Assembly (NCBI GenBank): GCA_964386435.1 | Contig: CAYLSV010000097.1 | Coordinates: 1-13,174 of the forward strand | Direction: 5' to 3' | From: CAYLSV01 sp964386435 | GTDB lineage: Bacteria > Planctomycetota > Phycisphaerae > Tepidisphaerales > Tepidisphaeraceae | DNA length: 13,174 nt | Shown: piece by piece, positions 6,162-11,681 of the stretch | Layout of the letters: each line of letters begins with the position of its first letter | How positions within the stretch are numbered: the first letter of the stretch is position 1 | Program-made: the position numbers and the translations under genes | The notes under the pieces: model-generated | What the model was told of the DNA's origin: nothing | The model's database searches: none | Seen by the model: the letters and a program-made list of their open reading frames with translations, nothing else

Positions 6162-7316
6162 ATGCCCAGCAAGTTCCGCCTGTACTGCCCCGGCCCGACG
6201 CCGGTCCCCGAGGACGTGTTTCTGAAAATGGCCGAGCCGCAGCGGCACCACCGCACGGCCGAGTTCCGGGCGCTCTTGAAGGAAGTCACCGGGCAGCTCC
6301 AGCAAGTGTTTCGCACCGAGCGGCCCGTCTTCACCCTCACCGGCAGCGGCACCAGCGCGTTCGAGGCCGGCCTGATCTCCGTCATGGCCCCCGGCCAGAG
6401 CGTGCTCAACGTCAGCAACGGCAAGTTCAGCGAGCGCTGGGCCAAGATCGCCCGCGCCTACGACCTCGACACCCGCGAGCTCACCTACGACTACGGCCAC
6501 CACACCACGCCCGAGGACGTCGAGAAGGCGCTGACCGAGAACCCGGCCGACGCCTTGATCGTCACCCACAGCGAAACCAGCACCGGCACCGCCTGCGACA
6601 TGAAAGCCGTCGCCGAGGCGGCCCGGCGGGTGGCACCGGACATTCTCATCGTCGTGGACGGCATCACGAGCATTGGCGCGCTGCCGTTCGAGATGGACGC
6701 CTGGGGCGTCGACGTCGCCATCACCGGCAGCCAGAAGGCCCTCATGCTGCCGCCGGGCCTGGGTTTCGTGAGCCTCAGCGAGCGTGCCCGCAAGGCCGCC
6801 GGCGACAACCCGCGGAAGGACAAGCTGTACCTCGACCTCCTCGCCTACGAGAAGGCGATGGGCAACTGGGACACGCCGTACACGCCCAACAACCAGCTCA
6901 TCGAAGGGCTGCGGGTGTCGCTGCAAATGATCCTCGACGAGGGTTTGGAGCACGTCTGGCAACGCACCCACGCCTCGGCCGCCGCCGTCCGGGCGGGCTG
7001 CTCGGCGCTGGGTCTCGAAATGTTCAGCCAGATGCCGGCCGACAGCGTCAGCGCGATCAAGCTGCCGGCGGGCGTCAGCGACGACGACCTCCGCAAGCCG
7101 TTGAAAAAGAAGCACAACGTCCACCTCGCCGGCGGCCAGGGCGACATGAAGGGCCACCTGTTCCGCGTCAACCACATGGGCTACACCGATGTCTTTGAGG
7201 CATTGATCGCCGTGTCGGCCATCGAACTCGTCCTCGCCGACTGCGGCCAGGATGTCGAGAGCGGGGCGGCCGTCGCCGCGGCGCAGCGGACGCTGAAGGA
7301 CGCGCTGGCCGGGTGA
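6162..7316 (+). CDS. Class V PLP-dependent aminotransferase (alanine-glyoxylate / serine-pyruvate type)
   Basis: The product of 384 residues is a fold-type I PLP enzyme. It begins 'YCPGPTPVPEDVFLKMAEPQRHHRTAEF', split here as YCPGPTPVPEDVF plus HHRTAEF, typical of this subfamily. It has the cofactor-binding 'LTGSGTSAFEAGL', 'THSETSTG', D166 in 'VVDGITSIGA' for the pyridine nitrogen, and the Schiff-base lysine K192 in 'ITGSQKALMLPPGLGF'. 'LFRVNHMGYTD' near the C-terminus is a hallmark of alanine-glyoxylate aminotransferase-like proteins. Likely substrates are alanine or serine with glyoxylate or pyruvate as partner; phosphoserine transaminase-like use is less likely. ATG 6162 is preferred because everything upstream in frame is the hairpin repeat. 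The stop overlaps the next GTG (GTGA), so YraN is coupled to it. Confidence 0.9.
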   Translation: MPSKFRLYCPGPTPVPEDVFLKMAEPQRHHRTAEFRALLKEVTGQLQQVFRTERPVFTLTGSGTSAFEAGLISVMAPGQSVLNVSNGKFSERWAKIARAYDLDTRELTYDYGHHTTPEDVEKALTENPADALIVTHSETSTGTACDMKAVAEAARRVAPDILIVVDGITSIGALPFEMDAWGVDVAITGSQKALMLPPGLGFVSLSERARKAAGDNPRKDKLYLDLLAYEKAMGNWDTPYTPNNQLIEGLRVSLQMILDEGLEHVWQRTHASAAAVRAGCSALGLEMFSQMPADSVSAIKLPAGVSDDDLRKPLKKKHNVHLAGGQGDMKGHLFRVNHMGYTDVFEALIAVSAIELVLADCGQDVESGAAVAAAQRTLKDALAG

Positions 7317-7735
7317 TCCTCGAGCGGCTCATCCGCCGGTTGCAGGACGCCGCCACCCGCCGCCACCGGCTCAAGAGCGCGGGCGTCGGCAGTCGCGGCG
7401 AGGCGCTGGCCGAAGAGCATCTGCTTCGCCGCGGGCACCGCATCATCGGGCGCAACGTCGTCCGCGCCGGCTGCGAGCTCGACCTGGTCTGCCGCGACGG
7501 GGAGGTGCTCGTGTTCGTCGAGGTAAAGACTCGCACCAACCCCCGCCGCGACCCGGCCGAAGCCGTCAACCGCCGCAAGCGTCGCCAAATCTTCCGCGCC
7601 GCCACCGCCTACGCCCGCGAGTTCGGCAACCCGCCGCCGAGCCTGCGGTTCGACATCGTGGCCGTCACCCTCGCCCCAAGCGAGCCGCCCGTCATCCGGC
7701 ACCACGAGCACGCCTTCACCGGCGACGACCTTTGA
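7313..7735 (+). CDS. YraN family (UPF0102) nuclease-like protein
   Basis: The product of 140 residues has the Holliday-junction-resolvase-like core of UPF0102. After a basic N-terminal extension of about 30 residues come 'SRGEALAEEHLLRRGHRIIGRN', split as SRGEALAEEHLL and GHRIIGRN, then 'GCELDLV' with E55 and D57, 'VFVEVKTR' with E70 and K72 (PD-(D/E)xK-like signature), an Arg/Lys-rich helix 'NRRKRRQIFRAA', and 'RFDIVAV'. The family's cellular role is not firmly established. It starts with GTG overlapping the aminotransferase stop by 4 bp, so it depends on upstream translation. It ends 6 nt before the end of a convergent minus-strand small gene. YraN is commonly about 115-130 residues; the extra length is at the N-terminus. 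Confidence 0.9.
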   Translation: MILERLIRRLQDAATRRHRLKSAGVGSRGEALAEEHLLRRGHRIIGRNVVRAGCELDLVCRDGEVLVFVEVKTRTNPRRDPAEAVNRRKRRQIFRAATAYAREFGNPPPSLRFDIVAVTLAPSEPPVIRHHEHAFTGDDL

Positions 7736-7741
7736 CGGCAG

Positions 7742-7903
7742 TCACTTCAACTGGTCGGCCGACAGCGGCGGGAAGTACGCGCCGGCGGTGTGTCGCCGCT
7801 CCAGCTGCCGCGTGTACGCCGCGAAGGCGATGCACACCAGCAGAACCAGCGTCGTGATGGGCACCAGATATCGCAACGAGCCACGCCTTTCTGCCCAACG
7901 CAT
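7742..7903 (-). CDS. Small single-pass membrane protein, 53 residues
   Basis: Read on the minus strand from ATG 7903 to TGA 7742, the frame encodes 53 residues. A basic start 'MRWAERRGSLRY' is followed by one hydrophobic helix 'LVPITTLVLLVCIAFAAY' (about residues 13-30), then a charged 'TRQLERRHTAG' and a tail 'AYFPPLSADQLK'. The positive-inside rule predicts an N-in, C-out topology. Codon third positions are mostly G or C, as in neighbouring genes, and the competing frames give Arg/Pro/Ala-rich nonsense. It fills the gap between YraN and the RNase P RNA exactly, converging on YraN and diverging from rnpB. A GTG two codons upstream is an alternative start. I do not recognise a family. Confidence 0.65.
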   Translation of the reverse strand: MRWAERRGSLRYLVPITTLVLLVCIAFAAYTRQLERRHTAGAYFPPLSADQLK

Positions 7904-7935
7904 CGGCACAACAAGCCGCCCGCTGAACCGCCGGC

Positions 7936-7941
7936 TAGAAT
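7936..7941 (+). promoter_or_regulatory. -10 box of the RNase P RNA gene
   Basis: TAGAAT in the context GCTAGAATGGG lies 6 nt before the first base of the P1 stem, where a -10 box should be for a transcript starting at 7947-7948. No good -35 is visible 16-18 nt further upstream. Confidence 0.5.
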
Positions 7942-7946
7942 GGGTC

Positions 7947-8321
7947 GCGGTGTGGTCGGCGACGCGGCCGCGTCGGGCGGTGACTTGTCACGGCTTGGCG
8001 AGGAAAGTCCGGACTGCACAGGGCGCGGTGCCGGGTAACGCCCGGCCGGGGCAACCCGAGGGACAGTGCCACAGAAAACAAACCGCTCGGGCGACCGAGT
8101 CAGGGTGAAAAGGTGCGGTAAGAGCGCACCGCGCCAACGGCAACGTCGGCGGCAGGGCAAACCCCACCGGCAGCAAGGCCACGCAGCGGCGAGGATCGGC
8201 CCGATCCGCCCCACGCCGCGGGTAGGCCGCACGAGGCGCTTGGCAACAACCGCCCCAGGCAAATGGCCGCGAACGGTGGCAACGCCGTCACAGAATCCGG
8301 CTTATGCGCCGGCCACACCGC
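7947..8321 (+). ncRNA. rnpB: RNase P RNA, bacterial type A
   Basis: This is the catalytic RNA that removes the 5' leader from tRNA precursors. The universally conserved 5' core 'GAGGAAAGTCCGGAC' is at 8000-8014, and its P4 partner 'ACAGAATCCGGCTTA' is at 8290-8304. The P1 helix closes the molecule: 7947-7961 pairs with 8307-8321 over about 15 bp with one G-U wobble, which fixes both ends. Other conserved blocks are 'ACAGTGCCACAGAAA' (8063-8077), the P11/P12 segment beginning 'GGTGAAAAGGTGCGGTAAG' at 8104, and the 'GGCAAACCCC' element near 8156 that contacts the tRNA CCA end. A length of about 375 nt and the P12-P18-like hairpins fit type A. Open frames crossing this stretch on either strand are chance. 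Confidence 0.97.
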
Positions 8322-8353
8322 ATCTTGAACTTCTGAACGCAGACGATTTCGGC

Positions 8354-8575
8354 TCACGCCAGCACATCAAGCTGCCGCCCGAGCATCGCCGCCCCGACGC
8401 CCTCCGCCGCCTTGTTCACCCCGTGCGTGGCGGCGTTGAGCAGCTGAATCGCCGCCGCGCCGTTGGCCTTGTCTTGGTCCGACACCTTTTTCGCCACCGC
8501 GACCTGGACCTTGCCCATCGTCTCGGCGTGCTTCAGCTCCGTAAACGCGCTCGTCATGCTCGGGAGAGTGCTCAT
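8354..8575 (-). CDS. YjfB-like putative motility protein, 73 residues
   Basis: The minus-strand product begins 'MSTLPSMTSAFTELKHAE' and continues 'TMGKVQVAVAKKVSDQDKAN', 'GAAAIQLLNAA' and 'THGVNKAAEGVGAAMLGRQL'. The order (short Ser/Thr start, helix with 'VQVAVAKKVSDQDKANGAAAIQLL' pattern, split here) resembles the small YjfB family that is annotated as putative motility proteins and often lies near flagellar genes. The exact function is unknown. ATG 8575 is preferred to an upstream ATG at 8653, which would add an Arg-rich stretch unlike the family. No flagellar gene is in the window, so this is an orphan copy. It ends 32 nt from the 3' end of rnpB, with which it converges, and starts opposite lexA. 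I see no SigD/FliA-type promoter upstream. Confidence 0.6.
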   Translation of the reverse strand: MSTLPSMTSAFTELKHAETMGKVQVAVAKKVSDQDKANGAAAIQLLNAATHGVNKAAEGVGAAMLGRQLDVLA

Positions 8576-8657
8576 GCGGTGCGCATCGGCAACCCGCCGC
8601 CGGGCCTTGATCCAAACCGGCGAAAAAAGATTTCTGAGACACTTCCCGAACACGCAC

Positions 8658-8687
8658 TTGCCAAACGGCCGACTGTTCGGTTATCGT
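8658..8687 (+). promoter_or_regulatory. Candidate sigma-70 promoter for lexA / leader ORF
   Basis: TTGCCA (8658-8663) and TATCGT (8682-8687) are separated by 18 nt. Five and four of six bases match the consensus. Transcription would begin near 8694, giving lexA a leader of about 200 nt that contains the candidate ORF at 8721. Confidence 0.4.
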
Positions 8688-8689
8688 TC
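8675..8689 (+). promoter_or_regulatory. Candidate LexA operator, GTTC-N7-GTTC
   Basis: GTTC (8675-8678), seven bases (GGTTATC), then GTTC (8686-8689) is exactly the direct-repeat SOS box described for Alphaproteobacteria (GTTC-N7-GTTC). It overlaps the candidate -10 upstream of lexA, as expected for autoregulation. A second feature here is a 7-bp inverted repeat, CCGAACA (8646-8652) and TGTTCGG (8674-8680), flanking the -35. Confidence 0.45.
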
Positions 8690-8720
8690 CACCGGACACC
8701 GTCCGAACCGGCCCCCACTC

Positions 8721-9107
8721 ATGCCCGCCCGTCTCGACCCCGCCCAAGCCGACCTCTTCAGCCCCGCGTTACTGGCGTACAGCGCCGCCCGCCGGGTCGA
8801 GGCATTGGCGGCCAAAATCGGCCGCGAGGCGGCCCGCGCGCGGGCGGCCTGTGCCCATGCCGGCGTCCTCGCCGATCCGCAGCCCCAAGGAGAACCCGAT
8901 GAACCTCACACCCCGCCAGCTCGACGTGCTGGCCGCCATCCGCAACTACCGCCACCTCAACGGCTACGCCCCGACCATGCAGGAACTCGCCGACCAGCTC
9001 GGCACGAGCAAGGTGACCATCTTCGAGCACGTCGGCGCGCTCGAAAAGAAGGGCATCCTCTCCCGCGACAAGCACAAGGCACGCTCTTTGGAGATCTGCA
9101 CCGATGA
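8721..9107 (+). CDS. Candidate small ORF overlapping the start of lexA
   Basis: The 323-nt stretch between the YjfB-like gene and lexA holds no clear gene except this frame. From ATG 8721, residues 1-52 ('MPARLDPAQADLF', 'SPALLAYSAARRVEALAAKI', 'GREAARARAACAHAG') have strongly GC-rich third codon positions and an amphipathic-helix composition, unlike random sequence here. No Shine-Dalgarno is seen. After about 8880 the frame enters lexA and turns into an Arg/Pro-rich shadow until a stop at 9107. Either only the N-terminal part is real and the frame is broken near the lexA start, or the whole segment is a non-coding leader. Placement on the same transcript as lexA would allow translational coupling. 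Confidence 0.3.
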   Translation: MPARLDPAQADLFSPALLAYSAARRVEALAAKIGREAARARAACAHAGVLADPQPQGEPDEPHTPPARRAGRHPQLPPPQRLRPDHAGTRRPARHEQGDHLRARRRARKEGHPLPRQAQGTLFGDLHR

Positions 9108-9516
9108 GCTCTTGCCCGACGAGAACCGCCCGACCAAGCTGCCCATGCTCGGCAACATCGCCGCCGGCAGCCCGATCGAGGCGGTGGAAAACCGCGAGGA
9201 ACTCGACCTCGAGGAACTTTTCGCCAGCCGCAACGGCGTGTTCGTCCTGAAGGTCCGTGGCGAGAGCATGATCGAGGACCACCTCTGCGACGGCGACTAC
9301 GTCGTCATCGAGCGCAGCGAAACCGCCCGCAACGGTCAGCAAGTCGTCGCCCTCCTGCAGAGCGGCGAGGCGACCCTCAAGCGGTTCTACAAAGAACCCG
9401 GCGGCAAGGTCCGCCTCCAACCCGCCAACAGCACCATGGCCCCCAAGATCGTCCCCGCCGGCGAGTGCCGCGTCCAAGGCGTCGTGATCGGCGTCCTCCG
9501 CAGCTACCACCACTGA
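8899..9516 (+). CDS. lexA: LexA repressor (SOS regulator, S24 autopeptidase)
   Basis: LexA represses DNA-damage genes and cleaves itself when activated by RecA filaments. The start ATG 8899 is fixed by AAGGAG at 8887-8892, 6 nt upstream. Residues 1-65 form the winged-helix DNA-binding domain ('LTPRQLDVLAAIRNY', 'YAPTMQELADQLGTSKVTIF', 'HVGALEKKGILSR'). The cleavage site is A89-G90 in 'GNIAAGSPIEA'. The catalytic dyad is S123 in 'VRGESMIEDHLCDGDYVVI' and K161 in 'GEATLKRFYKE'. The length of 205 residues is typical. The recognition helix reads 'TSKVTIFEHVGAL' where many LexA proteins have 'SPNAVHEHLKAL'-like sequence, so operator preference may differ. A GTTC-N7-GTTC element lies upstream. No imuA, imuB or dnaE2 genes follow it here. 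Confidence 0.97.
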   Translation: MNLTPRQLDVLAAIRNYRHLNGYAPTMQELADQLGTSKVTIFEHVGALEKKGILSRDKHKARSLEICTDELLPDENRPTKLPMLGNIAAGSPIEAVENREELDLEELFASRNGVFVLKVRGESMIEDHLCDGDYVVIERSETARNGQQVVALLQSGEATLKRFYKEPGGKVRLQPANSTMAPKIVPAGECRVQGVVIGVLRSYHH

Positions 9517-9606
9517 GGACAGGCAGGAGTTGCTGCGACCACAGAATGATCAACCTGTGGGCGGTGGCGATACGCTTGCAGTTCTGGCAACTCGGAGAGC
9601 AGGATC

Positions 9607-9637
9607 AGCCCCGCCGCCACGCGGCGGAGGTCCGGCG
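9607..9637 (+). repeat. Hairpin repeat copy 1, downstream of lexA
   Basis: This 31-nt segment recurs at 11634-11664 with one mismatch. Its core is a perfect hairpin CCGCCGC-CAC-GCGGCGG (9611-9627), followed by AGGTCCGGCG. It lies between the convergent ends of lexA and the minus-strand gene ending at 9705, so it could end transcription from both sides, although it lacks a U-run. The rest of 9517-9704 shows nothing else I can support. Confidence 0.7.
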
Positions 9638-9704
9638 GCCGGCGATGTCGGCCGGTTGATTAGCGAACCTCGCCCGCTCGCTGCCCGCGGATGGGAAGCT
9701 CATC

Positions 9705-11474
9705 TCAGGGCTCCACAACCGTCGTCCGCAGGACGGCCGGGCTCTCGCCGCCTTGGATCGGGCGGACCAGCGTGATCCGCCGGCCGCCGTACTCGGCGAT
9801 GTAGAGGTGGCCGGTGGTGGGGTTCTGCACGAGGTCCAGCGGGTCGATGAATGGCCGCAGGCCGACAATGTTGGTGAGGGTGGCGGTGATGTTGCCGGCG
9901 TCATCGGTCAGCAGGATCTGCACATCGTCGCCGGCGGAGTAGCGGGTAACAAGGATCGCACCGCCGAGCTCGTCGCCGAACACGGGGGAGGCCCACTCAA
10001 GTAGGCCGTTGGGCGACAGGTTCTTGCCGAAGACAAACGCCGGCGGCACGTAGCCGGGGGTGGGTTGGGTGCCGACGGGGTACTGCGGAATTTCCTGCGG
10101 ATCGACGTCGGCGGTGGGGTTGCCGCCGGTGAGGACGAGCTCGCCGCGAACGGGGTTCGGGTGACCGTGGTAGGTGCCGGGCTCGATGACGAGCAACAGG
10201 TCGTCGGTCGTCGTCTCGACATCATCGATCGGCGGCACGGCGGGGCGGTCGGCTATGGACGGGATCGGCGGTGTGCTGCCGCCGGCGGCGGCCCCGTTGA
10301 CAGCGGTGAACAGCTTGCCGCTGCTGTGGAACAACACGTCGTAGCCGCTGCGGACGCCGGTGGCCACGATCGTCACCGGGGCATCGGCGGCCGCCGGGTC
10401 GTACGGCTTCTCGACGCCCGCGGTCCGCACATCGATCGGCCCGTTGGTCGGCAGCTTCGCCGGGTCGAGCGCGAGGACGGCGGCGGTCAGCAGCCGCTCG
10501 GGCCGCAGGCCCCACTTGTTGTCGGGGCTGCCGGTGGAGGTGTGGCTGCCCTGCGTCCAGTACAGCCGCCCGTCCGGGCCGAACGCCGGCTGGAAGTTGA
10601 GGTGGTCCTTGAATCCCCGCGGCAGGCCGATGACCACGTCGCGGTACGCGCTCAAGCTCGGCCCGCCGACGACGCTGATCTTGCCGGTCCAATCCTCAGC
10701 CCCCGCGATTTCGCCGGTCGGCCGGATCGCCATCTCGCCATGGCTGACCCACAGCTCCGGCTCCTCACGGTCCGGGTGGAACGCAAACCCGGTGATCATT
10801 CGCGGCCCGCCGTTGTTCATCAGCAGCGTCGGGAACTGCTCGCCCTCACCGAGCGTACCGTCGCCGTTGAGCGGCCAGCGGAAGATGCGGCCGTCGAACG
10901 TGCCGGCGTACAACCGCCCATCCGGCCCGAGCCCGAGGGCGGTGAAGGCCGACTGCTCCAAGACCGCCGGCAGCTCGACTTTCTCGAACGCGACCGGCCA
11001 CGACTCCAGCGCCGCGTCAGCCGCCACGGTGAAGGTGCTCGTGAACGAGTCGAACGCCGCCCCGGCTTCATCGAGCAGGCCGTCGATCTCGAAGCGGTAC
11101 TGCCCGCCGAGGGTCAGCGGCTCCAGCGGCTGGGCGATCACGGCGTCGCCGCTGCCGGTGGTGTTCAGCCGCACGGCCACCGGCTCGCCGGTCGCCACGT
11201 CCACCAGCCGCACGCCGTCTTCCAGCGATTCTGTTCGCACGCCGCTGCCGGCGGTGGGCAGAAAAACGTCCGCCGCCACGGCCGCCAGCGGCGACACGTC
11301 GCCCTCGCCGTCGGCCGGCCGCGTCCCGGTGATCCGCGGCACCGCCGCCCGCCGCTCCACGGCCTCGGCCTCGGCGTGGGCGAAGTACACCGACCCGCCG
11401 ACCAAGGCCGCCGACGACACCGCCACCCCGGCGGCCAACGCGATTGCTAAACGGGCAGACATCTTTACCGACAT
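9705..11474 (-). CDS. Exported Ig-like + glucose/sorbosone dehydrogenase-like beta-propeller protein
   Basis: From ATG 11474 the product has 589 residues. A signal peptide or anchor is at about residues 8-30 (ARLAIALAAGVAVSSAALVG). Residues ~40-150 look like a bacterial Ig-like domain ('RITGTRPADGEGDVSPLAAV', '...GGQYRFEIDGLLDEAG'), the type found as Big_5. Residues ~165-585 resemble the PQQ-type glucose/sorbosone dehydrogenase propeller: 'FTALGLGPDGRLYAGTFDGR', 'ITGFAFHPD', 'LNFQPAFGPDGRLYWTQGS', 'VRSGYDVLFHSSGKLFTAVN', 'PGTYHGHPNP' and 'NPTTGHLYIAEYGG'. The family oxidises sugars with PQQ, but several members have no known substrate. It should act outside the cytoplasmic membrane. GTG 11483 and ATG 11462 are alternative starts. 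A hairpin at 11486-11506 lies just upstream of the start. Confidence 0.8.
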   Translation of the reverse strand: MSVKMSARLAIALAAGVAVSSAALVGGSVYFAHAEAEAVERRAAVPRITGTRPADGEGDVSPLAAVAADVFLPTAGSGVRTESLEDGVRLVDVATGEPVAVRLNTTGSGDAVIAQPLEPLTLGGQYRFEIDGLLDEAGAAFDSFTSTFTVAADAALESWPVAFEKVELPAVLEQSAFTALGLGPDGRLYAGTFDGRIFRWPLNGDGTLGEGEQFPTLLMNNGGPRMITGFAFHPDREEPELWVSHGEMAIRPTGEIAGAEDWTGKISVVGGPSLSAYRDVVIGLPRGFKDHLNFQPAFGPDGRLYWTQGSHTSTGSPDNKWGLRPERLLTAAVLALDPAKLPTNGPIDVRTAGVEKPYDPAAADAPVTIVATGVRSGYDVLFHSSGKLFTAVNGAAAGGSTPPIPSIADRPAVPPIDDVETTTDDLLLVIEPGTYHGHPNPVRGELVLTGGNPTADVDPQEIPQYPVGTQPTPGYVPPAFVFGKNLSPNGLLEWASPVFGDELGGAILVTRYSAGDDVQILLTDDAGNITATLTNIVGLRPFIDPLDLVQNPTTGHLYIAEYGGRRITLVRPIQGGESPAVLRTTVVEP

Positions 11475-11485
11475 CGACGCCACGG

Positions 11486-11506
11486 CCGGGCAACTTGTTT
11501 GCCCGG
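11486..11506. promoter_or_regulatory. Perfect 8-bp hairpin/operator-like palindrome in front of the exported protein gene
   Basis: CCGGGCAA (11486-11493), five bases, TTGCCCGG (11499-11506) form a perfect inverted repeat 11 nt upstream of ATG 11474 on the minus strand. It has no U-run on either side. It could be an mRNA leader hairpin that hides or shapes the start, or a repressor site. A weak -10-like TATACA lies further upstream on the minus strand near 11530. Confidence 0.55.
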
Positions 11507-11579
11507 TGTGACTTCGTGTCGCGGGGGCCTTGTATACCTGCGAACCATCGCGCAGTTGCGAGCGTCGCTGAGACCGCCT

Positions 11580-11596
11580 CCGCCTCGTGGAGGCGG
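11580..11596. repeat. Hairpin repeat copy 3, inverted and diverged
   Basis: CCGCCTC-GTG-GAGGCGG is a perfect 7-bp stem with a 3-nt loop followed by GGCT. In reverse complement it aligns with copies 1 and 2. The stem differs from copy 1 (CCGCCGC/GCGGCGG) by a change on both arms that keeps pairing. It lies 38 nt from copy 2 in opposite orientation. Confidence 0.6.
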
Positions 11597-11633
11597 GGCT
11601 TCGCGAGGAGAGTCCACGCCGTACCGCGGGTGC

Positions 11634-11664
11634 AGCCCCGTCGCCACGCGGCGGAGGTCCGGCG
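11634..11664 (+). repeat. Hairpin repeat copy 2, downstream of the coiled-coil protein gene
   Basis: This 31-nt segment is identical to 9607-9637 except for one C-to-T change at 11641, which turns one stem pair into a G-U wobble. The hairpin CCGTCGC-CAC-GCGGCGG spans 11638-11654. It begins 17 nt beyond the stop of the minus-strand gene that ends at 11682, so it probably lies in the 3' end of that transcript. Confidence 0.7.
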
Positions 11665-11681
11665 TTGTGCTGTAATACCCC

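Noticed and set aside
7747..8262. ORFs across rnpB on both strands (for example minus 171 codons, plus 278 codons from 8066)
   Set aside because: The segment is RNase P RNA by conserved core sequences and P1 pairing; the predicted peptides are Cys/Arg/Pro-rich nonsense.
8646..8680. CCGAACA...TGTTCGG inverted repeat as a classic Gram-positive LexA box
   Set aside because: The half-sites are 21 nt apart, not the 4 nt required by GAAC-N4-GTTC. The GTTC-N7-GTTC direct repeat overlapping it is the better candidate.
8576..8700. Sigma-28 or sigma-54 promoter for the YjfB-like gene
   Set aside because: No GCCGATAA or TGGC-N8-TTGC at proper spacing on the minus strand; only partial matches (GCCGATGC, TGGCAAG).
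10065..11450. Plus-strand ORF of 461 codons inside the exported propeller gene
   Set aside because: Gly/Arg/Val-rich shadow; the minus-strand frame has a signal peptide and clear propeller motifs.
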